Below, piece after piece: positions 1 to 4,805 of a stretch of DNA of 5,100 nt. The stretch lies in contig JAUPKM010000498.1 of NCBI GenBank assembly GCA_030837445.1, positions 1-5,100 of the forward strand, in the 5' to 3' direction. The translations under genes were made by a program, and so were the position numbers. The notes below the pieces were generated by a model. The model was not told where the DNA came from, did not search any database, and saw only the letters and a program-made list of their open reading frames with translations. Numbering within the stretch: the stretch's first letter is position 1; every line of letters starts with the position of its first letter. This stretch comes from Actinomycetota bacterium (GTDB lineage Bacteria > Actinomycetota > Actinomycetes > S36-B12 > UBA10799).

Positions 1-331
1 CCGGGGTGACTTTCTGCCAGCCGGCTTCAAGCACCTCATCGATGGACGTGGGCTCTGCTGTCGCCAGGGCCTCGGCCTCGGAGGCGTCCACCGACGCGGA
101 CTCCAGAGCCTCAGAGGCTTCGGAGGCGCCGGACTCCATTGCACTCGCGGCTTCGGAGGCTCCCGACTCGACGGCGCTGGCGGCGCTGGCGGCGGCACTC
201 GAGGCGACAGCAGCGGCGGACGAGGTGGCACTGGAGGAGCTGCCGCTCGAGCAGCCGGTGAAGGCGAGCGCGATGGCGGTCACGCCACCGGCGAGTAGGA
301 CGGTCTTCTTGCTGGTGATGGACAGGTGCAT
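1..331 (-). CDS. Putative lipoprotein, 5' part only (runs off the left edge)
   Basis: The frame is open from ATG at 331 to the window edge (110 codons plus one base), so the C-terminal part and stop are not visible. Residues 1-27 form a lipoprotein signal peptide: a short N-terminus with two lysines (K8, K9), a hydrophobic stretch at about 11-24 and a lipobox F-T-G-C with the lipidated cysteine at C27. Such proteins are exported and anchored to the outer face of the cytoplasmic membrane. Residues 28-93 are almost entirely Ser, Ala, Glu and Gly, typical of a flexible spacer, and include an 11-residue repeat (see the repeat entry). From about residue 95 composition changes (I97, D98, V100, L101, W105), so a folded domain probably begins there. 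The start is supported by AGGAG six bases upstream. Not enough of the folded part is present to name a family. The lipoprotein call is firm; the function is unknown. Confidence 0.85.
   Translation of the reverse strand, partial: MHLSITSKKTVLLAGGVTAIALAFTGCSSGSSSSATSSAAAVASSAAASAASAVESGASEAASAMESGASEASEALESASVDASEAEALATAEPTSIDEVLEAGWQKVTP
104..169 (-). repeat. Degenerate 33-bp tandem repeat in the lipoprotein linker
   Basis: Two adjacent 33-base units (137-169 and 104-136, in gene order) encode the 11-residue pattern ESGASEA-x-x-A-x. A third, more diverged unit follows, starting ESASVDASEA at about 74-103. The units share GCCTCCGAAGCC on the coding strand and keep the reading frame. This looks like in-frame duplication within a low-complexity Ala/Ser/Glu linker behind the lipidated cysteine. 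Copy number could vary between strains. Confidence 0.7.
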
Positions 332-505
332 ATGGGTCTCCTGGATCGGATTCAGAGGGGTGGCGCGGATAAATCAGGCCCACGCTACCCGACCACCCCC
401 CAATCGAGCCTTGACCCACGCCAAACGACGCGTGCCGGACCTTCGCCATGTTCGGTACCAGGGCGACGGTCGCCAGCGCCGCGCCCGACGCCGTGGCCTC
501 GTCGA
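332..505. other. Divergent intergenic region
   Basis: This 174-base spacer separates the leftward lipoprotein gene from the rightward PQ-loop gene and must hold promoters for both. I see no convincing -35/-10 pair. The only AT-rich patch is ATAAATC at 369-375, about 38 bases from the lipoprotein start, which could contribute to a leftward -10. TTGACC at 411-416 (plus strand) resembles a -35 but has no acceptable -10 at 16-19 bases. The plus-strand frame of the PQ-loop gene stays open upstream to 326, but that stretch is rich in Pro and Arg and not membrane-like, so I treat it as noncoding. Confidence 0.5.
338..342 (-). promoter_or_regulatory. Shine-Dalgarno of the lipoprotein gene
   Basis: The minus strand reads AGGAG here, six bases before the ATG at 331. 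This is close to ideal and fixes the start of the lipoprotein gene. Confidence 0.75.
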
Positions 506-1219
506 ATGAGATACTTGAGCGTGCTCTCGGAGATGCTTGGACTCGTGGCCGCGTCCTGCATCCTGGCATCGGCGTTTCCACAACTGCGCACCCTTGCACG
601 GCAAGGCGGTGACGGCGTCAGCATCACCTCCTGGGCGCTGCTGCTGGCGTGCAATGTGGTGTGGCTGTCGTACGGCATCAGCATCGGATCTGCCGCGGTC
701 ATCATCGGCAACCTCGCCAGCGCGGTCGCCTTCGCGGGTGTCGTCGCGATGCTGGTGTTCAGGCGCTTCGGCTCATTCCTGGCGCCGGCGTCGGTGGTTC
801 CTGCCGCCGTTGCGTTGTTCGCGATGACCAGCGCCCTGCCACCAGGGGTCGCCGGCGCCTTGGGCGTGGCGCTGGGGATTTCGTTGGCGGTGCCACAATT
901 GCTGGTCTCCCATCGGACCTGGCGGCACCGGAGACAATCGACGGTAGCCAGCGGATCCTGGCTGCTGATCCTCACGGGGCAGTTGCTGTGGCTGGGCTAC
1001 GGGGTCATCGAGGGTGAGTTGGCGATCATCGTCGTCAACGTCGTGGCTGCGGCCATCAGCACCTGTGTGTTGGGCCTCGAGGTCGGAATTCACCGAGCGC
1101 AACGAGTCGAGCTGGACCCTCCGGTCGACGTTCGCCCGCAACTGTCAAGCTTTGCACTTGATGAAGGACCCCTCGAACAGGTCAGCCAAGGCCTGGACAC
1201 CGGACGAAGGAGTGACTAG
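506..1219 (+). CDS. PQ-loop repeat (SWEET/MtN3-like) membrane protein, two repeats
   Basis: A 237-residue polytopic membrane protein with two copies of the PQ-loop repeat. Repeat 1 (about residues 10-86) has F24-P25-Q26, W43, N50, then W53-L-x-Y56-G57 and N69. Repeat 2 (about 105-192) has V-P130-Q131, W152, W162-L-x-Y165-G166 and N178. The spacing PQ, LWxxYG, IIxxN is the same in both halves. Each half fits a three-helix bundle, as in SemiSWEET sugar transporters and other PQ-loop carriers. Family knowledge points to facilitated transport of a small solute, possibly a sugar; the substrate cannot be read from the sequence. A hydrophilic acidic tail of about 40 residues (196-237) follows the last helix. 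ATG at 506 lacks a clear Shine-Dalgarno; ATG at 533 (residue 10) is an alternative that still keeps helix 1. The stop overlaps the next gene's GTG by one base, so the pair is probably one operon. Confidence 0.8.
   Translation: MRYLSVLSEMLGLVAASCILASAFPQLRTLARQGGDGVSITSWALLLACNVVWLSYGISIGSAAVIIGNLASAVAFAGVVAMLVFRRFGSFLAPASVVPAAVALFAMTSALPPGVAGALGVALGISLAVPQLLVSHRTWRHRRQSTVASGSWLLILTGQLLWLGYGVIEGELAIIVVNVVAAAISTCVLGLEVGIHRAQRVELDPPVDVRPQLSSFALDEGPLEQVSQGLDTGRRSD
1206..1212 (+). promoter_or_regulatory. Shine-Dalgarno of the isomerase-like gene, inside the PQ-loop gene
   Basis: GAAGGAG lies six bases before GTG at 1219, within the last codons of the upstream gene. It selects the GTG start and supports translational coupling across the TAGTG overlap. 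Confidence 0.75.
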
Positions 1220-1887
1220 TGCCCTACCTGGAACGATCAGAAGACGTCTTCATCCTCAATCTGGGCAGCCCAGGTAAGTCAGACACCGAGAACCGGTTCC
1301 ATCCGGACTGGCTGGCGGAGGTCAACGCTCTGCTCGACGAGGTAGAAGCGTCCGAGGGACCGGCAGCCCTGGTGACGACCGCCACCGGAAAGTTCTACTC
1401 CAACGGGCTCGACCTCGATTGGCTGGCCAGTCACGACGACCAATGGCAACCGTACGTTGCCCAGGTGCAGGCACTTTTCGGCCGAGTCCTGACTTTGCAG
1501 ATGGTCAGTGTCGCCGCATTGCCGGGGCACACCTTTGCGGCCGGAGCCATGTTTGCGCTGGCCCACGATCGACGGGTGATGCGAGTTGATCGTGGCTTCT
1601 TCTGTTTCCCCGAGGTCGACATCAACATCCCGTTCACACAGGGAATGAACGACCTGATCGTGTCCCGATTGACGCCCGCCGGAGCGCACGAGTCGATGAC
1701 CACCGGCCGACGCTACGGCGGCACTGATGCGCTCGCCGCTGGCCTGGTCGACGAGGCCGTACCACTGCCCGATGTACTCCCGAATGCCATCGCCGCCGCG
1801 CAGGCACTGGCGTCGAAGCGCGGGGCCACGCTCGCGGCGATCAAGTCCACCCTCTACGCGCCGGTCGTGGCCTCGCTGACAATCTGA
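1219..1887 (+). CDS. Enoyl-CoA hydratase/isomerase (crotonase) family protein, isomerase-like
   Basis: A 222-residue crotonase-fold protein starting at GTG with a strong Shine-Dalgarno. The first oxyanion-hole/CoA-binding segment is G57-K-F-Y-S-N62-G63-L-D65. The second is G103-H-T-F-A-A-G109, followed by A-x-x-H116-D117. A P131-E132-V133-D134 motif follows, placing E132 at the position of the single catalytic glutamate of delta3,delta2-enoyl-CoA isomerases (E164 of rat hydratase). The second hydratase glutamate (rat E144) would fall in the G109-A-M-F segment, where there is no acidic residue. From family knowledge this fits double-bond isomerisation of unsaturated acyl-CoA in the cytosol, an auxiliary beta-oxidation step, better than hydration. 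At 222 residues it is shorter than the roughly 260 usual for hydratases but similar to short plant/actinobacterial isomerase-like members. It shares a one-base overlap with the PQ-loop gene; no functional link is obvious. Crotonase membership is firm; the exact reaction is inferred. Confidence 0.88.
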   Translation: MPYLERSEDVFILNLGSPGKSDTENRFHPDWLAEVNALLDEVEASEGPAALVTTATGKFYSNGLDLDWLASHDDQWQPYVAQVQALFGRVLTLQMVSVAALPGHTFAAGAMFALAHDRRVMRVDRGFFCFPEVDINIPFTQGMNDLIVSRLTPAGAHESMTTGRRYGGTDALAAGLVDEAVPLPDVLPNAIAAAQALASKRGATLAAIKSTLYAPVVASLTI

Positions 1888-1936
1888 CCAAACCACCACC
1901 TGGCTCACCCAACCCCCCCACCTTGTCACGGGGTTT

Positions 1937-1954
1937 CCGACCCGGTCGGGTCGG
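1937..1954 (+). terminator. Hairpin CCGACCC-GGTC-GGGTCGG between isomerase and channel genes
   Basis: A perfect 7-bp stem with a 4-base loop starts 50 bases after the isomerase stop and ends 20 bases before the next ATG. No T-tract follows. Just upstream, AACCCC (1911-1916) can pair with GGGGTT (1930-1935), followed by TTTCC, giving a second weak hairpin. It may be a T-less actinobacterial terminator, or an operator overlapping the -35 region of the channel gene. I cannot separate these from sequence alone. Confidence 0.35.
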
Positions 1955-1961
1955 CGGCAGG

Positions 1962-1967
1962 TACGGT
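1962..1967 (+). promoter_or_regulatory. Candidate leaderless -10 (TACGGT) of the channel gene
   Basis: TACGGT fits the TAnnnT pattern and ends seven bases before ATG at 1975, the geometry expected when transcription starts on the A of the start codon. No Shine-Dalgarno lies between (CTTCCCC). The corresponding -35 position falls inside the 1937-1954 hairpin and is not a good consensus match. Confidence 0.45.
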
Positions 1968-1974
1968 CTTCCCC

Positions 1975-2655
1975 ATGAAAAGCAGCGATGACCCCTGGAC
2001 GACCCGCTTCTACCCGCGGGAAGGTGACGGGGCCGGATTCGATCGGCTGATCTTCTTCTCGGATGCGGTGTTCGCGATTGCGCTGACGCTGGTGGCGGTC
2101 GAGATCGGCGTTCCGGAGATTGAGGATGCCGGTTCCAACCAGGAGATGTGGGACGGCGTGCTGGCGAAATTGCCAGCATTCGGTGCCTACATAGTCGCGT
2201 TCCTGTGGGTCGCGTTCTACTGGCGGGCCAATCACCGGTTCACCGCGACCCTGCGTGGGGCGAGCAGTCGCTACATTCTGATGGTCCTGCTGTACCTGGG
2301 GTTCGTGGCGATGCTGCCGTTCTTCGCGTCGATGCTCGGCCAGTACGGGGGCAACGCGGTAGCGGTCTCGTTCTTTGCAGGGTTTGCGGCGGTCGTCAGT
2401 GCGGTTGAGGTGTTGATGTTCGTGGTTGCCGACCGAGACTCGTTGTTCCTCAAGCCGATCACTTCGGAGTACCGGCGGATGGCGATCCTTGGCGGGCTGA
2501 CACCGGTGCCGGTCTTCCTGCTGTCCATCCCGTTGGCGTTCGTCTCCACCGCGCTCGCCATCGCCTTCTGGGTCGTTGGCTCGGTGGCGCTGGGCTGGAG
2601 CGTCAATCGGTTCTTCTCACCCGGGTCCGCGGCTGAGTCCGCGCAGCCCAGCTAG
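1975..2655 (+). CDS. TMEM175/DUF1211 family membrane protein (putative potassium channel)
   Basis: A 226-residue protein with six predicted membrane segments, near 23-46, 66-84, 99-121, 127-151, 168-190 and 191-213. Helix 1 carries the family signature R24-x-x-x-F28-S29-D30-A-V-F-A-I35-A-L-T38-L39. Helix 2 ends W83-x-x-x-H87-R-F, also typical. Bacterial TMEM175 proteins have one six-helix repeat, assemble as tetramers and conduct K+ through a pore lined by hydrophobic helix-1 residues. By motif alignment the constriction here would be I35 with L39 and V42 below it. The role would be cation leak across the cytoplasmic membrane. The charged N-terminus (1-20) and Ser/Ala tail (215-226) are soluble. 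ATG at 1975 has no Shine-Dalgarno and is probably leaderless. It lies 87 bases behind the isomerase gene and converges on the following gene, so it is probably monocistronic. Family assignment is strong; ion selectivity is inferred. Confidence 0.88.
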   Translation: MKSSDDPWTTRFYPREGDGAGFDRLIFFSDAVFAIALTLVAVEIGVPEIEDAGSNQEMWDGVLAKLPAFGAYIVAFLWVAFYWRANHRFTATLRGASSRYILMVLLYLGFVAMLPFFASMLGQYGGNAVAVSFFAGFAAVVSAVEVLMFVVADRDSLFLKPITSEYRRMAILGGLTPVPVFLLSIPLAFVSTALAIAFWVVGSVALGWSVNRFFSPGSAAESAQPS

Positions 2656-2656
2656 C

Positions 2657-2691
2657 TCTCAGGCCCAGCTGTCAGCCAGTTCTCAGGCCCA
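2657..2691. repeat. 11-bp direct repeat TCTCAGGCCCA in the convergent spacer
   Basis: Two identical copies lie at 2657-2667 and 2681-2691, 24 bases apart start to start, just after the channel stop. The whole spacer between the convergent genes is 71 bases (2656-2726). It contains no strong hairpin with a T-tract; the palindrome GGGATCCC at 2717-2724 has no loop. How the two genes terminate is unclear. Confidence 0.4.
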
Positions 2692-2726
2692 TCAGTTGGG
2701 TGCGAGGAGCTGTCCGGGGATCCCGC

Positions 2727-3230
2727 TCAGGCAGCCTGCAACCCCAGCACGCCGACGATGCAGAGCATGATGCCGAACGCGACCATCCCGATTGTCGCGG
2801 GCCACGGCCTTGACGGCCCCTGACCTCGTGAGCTCACCAACATCACCGACACCGCCACCAGGTAGCAGCCGAAGACCAGGAACGATGAGGCTTCAACTTT
2901 CAGGCCCCAGTCGAAGACGACCGCGCCCAACGCCAATAGGGCCCAGGCCAGATTCGCCAGTCCGACCTCGATCTGGAAATTGTTCCGCTGCCCACTGTCC
3001 CAGCCCATCCGAACCGCGTCGGAGCGATGGAAGATCGAGTGGCGCAGGAAGGACAGACCACCGCCGAGTCCCACTGCCAGCACCGCCGCCAGCGTCAGCG
3101 AGGCAGGTGACTTGCCGACGGTAATGAACCCGATGAAGACGCCCGCGGCGCCGACCGCGTACGTCAGGTACATCAGGATCGCGGCTGGCTTGGGGCTGGC
3201 GGGTTGAGCTTCGGCTGGCTCGGGCGTCAT
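2727..3230 (-). CDS. Multi-pass membrane protein, DUF6790-like, function unknown
   Basis: A 167-residue protein with about five hydrophobic segments, near 17-39, 43-62, 87-106, 114-133 and 144-163. Between segments 2 and 3 lies a conspicuous conserved-looking stretch: F61-L-R63-H64-S-I-F-H68-R-S-D71-A, then G76-W77, and F85-Q86-x-E88-V-G90. I recall this pattern from the DUF6790 group of bacterial membrane proteins, from memory rather than a search. The His/Arg/Asp/Glu cluster at a membrane boundary might bind a ligand or metal, but no function is established. The frame extends upstream to GTG at 3251 and ATG at 3242, but I choose ATG at 3230 because GGAG lies exactly six bases before it and neither earlier start has a good site. 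The first 16 residues are Pro/Ala/Glu-rich and soluble. It is divergent from the kinase and convergent with the channel gene, hence probably a single-gene unit. Confidence 0.78.
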   Translation of the reverse strand: MTPEPAEAQPASPKPAAILMYLTYAVGAAGVFIGFITVGKSPASLTLAAVLAVGLGGGLSFLRHSIFHRSDAVRMGWDSGQRNNFQIEVGLANLAWALLALGAVVFDWGLKVEASSFLVFGCYLVAVSVMLVSSRGQGPSRPWPATIGMVAFGIMLCIVGVLGLQAA

Positions 3231-3236
3231 CGTCCA

Positions 3237-3240
3237 CTCC
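3237..3240 (-). promoter_or_regulatory. Shine-Dalgarno deciding the start of the DUF6790-like gene
   Basis: The minus strand reads GGAG, then six bases, then ATG at 3230. This favours 3230 over ATG at 3242 and GTG at 3251, which lack comparable sites. Confidence 0.6.
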
Positions 3241-3297
3241 ATGTCTGCCACGGCAGCCGCCAGCTCTCAGTGAGCGGCCGGACCCCCGGCAGGCATG

Positions 3298-3328
3298 AGG
3301 TTAGTGCATCGCAGACACCCGAGGTCGA
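3298..3328 (-). promoter_or_regulatory. Candidate promoter of the DUF6790-like gene
   Basis: Read leftward, TCGACC (3323-3328) and TAACCT (3298-3303, TAnnnT type) are separated by 19 bases. The spacing is slightly long and the -35 differs from TTGACA at two positions, so support is modest. A small hairpin (GCCGG-ACCC-CCGGC, 3277-3290) would lie in the leader. Confidence 0.3.
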
Positions 3329-3345
3329 CGATCGCAGCCGAGGCG

Positions 3346-3351
3346 GATACT
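3346..3351 (+). promoter_or_regulatory. Candidate leaderless -10 (GATACT) of the kinase gene
   Basis: GATACT is followed by six bases and ATG at 3358, the leaderless geometry. The only purine-rich stretch, GAAGG at 3352-3356, is one base from the ATG, too close to act as a Shine-Dalgarno. TCGACG at 3325-3330 is a possible weak -35, with a short 15-base spacer. Confidence 0.4.
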
Positions 3352-3357
3352 GAAGGT

Positions 3358-4797
3358 ATGGCCACGCCGGTGCCAGCCTGGCTCGAGTCCTACCGGAGTT
3401 CGCTGCAGGCGGAGCTTGTCGAGACCACAATCTCCTGGGTGCTGCTCACCGACGACTACGCCTACAAGGTGAAGAAGCCGTTGTCGCTGCCCTTCCTGGA
3501 CTACGGCTCGCGGCAGCGGCGGCTGTTCTGCTGCCAGGAGGAGATTCGGCTCAACTCACGGTTCGCCCCGGATCTCTACCTGGACGTGGTCAGGATCGGC
3601 AACACAGGTGAGGCAGCCGTCAGGATGCGGCGGTTCGACGAGGCCGGCCGACTCGATCGCGTCTGCGCCCGGCGGTCACTGACCGCCGGGGAACTTCGGG
3701 AACTCGCGCGCGTCATCGGCGGGATCCACGCAACGGCGGAAGTTGCCGGCGACGACACCGCGTTCGGGCTTCCGCACCTGGTGCTTCAACAGGCGTTGGA
3801 GAACTTCGACGAACTCGTGCCTCGACTACCCGACCAGCTGGTTCGGCTCGAACGACTGGCCGCACGGATCCGACGTGAGTTCGAGCAGCGAACGGATCAG
3901 CTCTTGGAGCGCAAGCGGGCCGGGCACATCCGCGAAGGTCACGGCGATCTGCACTTGAGCAACTTCGTGTTGGCAGGTGACCGGATCACGGCGTTCGACT
4001 GCATCGAATTCAATGACGAGCTGCGGTGGATCGACGTCTCCTCCGAACTGGCCTTCACCTACATCGACCTGCTTGAACGAGCAGCGAGCGGGTCGGCTGC
4101 CTGGCTGCTGAATGACTGGCTGTCGGAGTACGGCGACTACAGCGCGATTCCGGTCTTCCGCGGTTACGCGGCGCACCGGGCGCTGGTGCGGGCAAAGGCG
4201 TGCGTGCTGGCCGACGACCACAGTTCGGCCCTGTCCTACCTGGACTTGGCCGAGGCGGTGATGTCTCCGCCGCCGGCAAGACTCACGATCACGGTCGGAC
4301 TGTCCGGGTCCGGGAAGACGACCGCGAGCGCCGCCACGCTGGCCGCCGATCCGACCGCGACCACCTTGCGGCTGCGATCGGATGTCGAGCGGAAACGCCT
4401 CTCCGGGTTGGGTGAACTCGACAGCAGTGCCGCCTTCGGACTGGACATCTACACACCGGAGGCCGATGACCGCACCTACGCGGTTCTGGCCGATCGCGCT
4501 GAGTTGCTGCTCCGAGCGGGCTGGTCGGTTGTGGTCGATGCTGCGTTTCTGGAAGGCCGCCGGCGTTTGGCCTTCCGGGAGGTGGCCCGCGAGTGTGGGG
4601 TCGGGTTCGCCATTTTGCACTGCCGCGCGCCGGTCGCGGAATTGCGGGAACGCATCCGCCGCCGTCGAGCGGACGCCTCGGAGGCCGGCCAAGCGGTGCT
4701 CACCGCACAACTCGCCGAACACGACGAACTGACGGAGGAGGAACAGATGTGTGTCATCGAGGCAGCGCCGCTGTTGTCGTCCGCCCCGGTAACGTGA
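3358..4797 (+). CDS. Bifunctional APH-fold kinase-like / P-loop kinase fusion protein
   Basis: A 479-residue soluble protein with two ATP-binding modules. The N-terminal part (about 1-300) has the aminoglycoside phosphotransferase/protein-kinase-like fold: Y36-K37-V-K39-K40-P for the ATP-binding lysine, the catalytic loop H195-G196-D197-L-H199-L-S-N202, and the metal-binding A-F-D214-C-I-E-F. The C-terminal part (about 307-470) is a P-loop kinase: Walker A G314-L-S-G-S-G-K320-T321, then R340-S-D342-V, V-V-V-D394-A-A-F and a basic lid (R432 to R437) followed by D439-A-S-E-A. This order is that of COG2187-type proteins fused to COG0645-type kinases, widespread in bacteria and without an established substrate. 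Despite the family name it should not be read as an antibiotic-resistance gene. An upstream in-frame ATG at 3295 adds an unconserved-looking basic N-terminus and would place the -10 inside the gene, so 3358 is preferred. The methyltransferase follows within eight bases. Domain calls are firm; function is unknown. Confidence 0.87.
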   Translation: MATPVPAWLESYRSSLQAELVETTISWVLLTDDYAYKVKKPLSLPFLDYGSRQRRLFCCQEEIRLNSRFAPDLYLDVVRIGNTGEAAVRMRRFDEAGRLDRVCARRSLTAGELRELARVIGGIHATAEVAGDDTAFGLPHLVLQQALENFDELVPRLPDQLVRLERLAARIRREFEQRTDQLLERKRAGHIREGHGDLHLSNFVLAGDRITAFDCIEFNDELRWIDVSSELAFTYIDLLERAASGSAAWLLNDWLSEYGDYSAIPVFRGYAAHRALVRAKACVLADDHSSALSYLDLAEAVMSPPPARLTITVGLSGSGKTTASAATLAADPTATTLRLRSDVERKRLSGLGELDSSAAFGLDIYTPEADDRTYAVLADRAELLLRAGWSVVVDAAFLEGRRRLAFREVARECGVGFAILHCRAPVAELRERIRRRRADASEAGQAVLTAQLAEHDELTEEEQMCVIEAAPLLSSAPVT

Positions 4798-4805
4798 GAC
4801 GGGTG

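Noticed and set aside
411..440. TTGACC (411-416) as a -35 for the PQ-loop gene
   Set aside because: No -10-like hexamer lies at 16-19 bases downstream; the region is GC-rich.
326..505. N-terminal extension of the PQ-loop protein to ATG at 326
   Set aside because: It would add 60 Pro/Arg-rich residues before helix 1 and overlap the lipoprotein start. PQ-loop proteins normally begin close to the first helix.
6..509. A 167-codon plus-strand frame opposite the lipoprotein
   Set aside because: The first part is low-complexity Ala/Ser, mirroring the repeat on the other strand. The minus strand has a signal peptide, lipobox and Shine-Dalgarno.
1279..2235. A 318-codon open frame on the minus strand opposite the isomerase and channel genes
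   Set aside because: It spans two well-supported plus-strand genes and their spacer, and its Arg/Gly/His-rich translation has no family features.
2714..2726. GGGATCCC palindrome as a terminator
   Set aside because: It has no loop and no T-tract on either strand and is too short to form a stable hairpin.
3295..3357. Start of the kinase gene at ATG 3295
   Set aside because: The added 21 residues are basic and unlike the family N-terminus, and a -10-like hexamer sits just before ATG 3358.
3358..4797. Reading the APH-fold gene as an aminoglycoside-resistance determinant
   Set aside because: The fusion to a P-loop kinase and the YKVKKP/HGDLHLSN context match the uncharacterised COG2187-type group, not known resistance enzymes.
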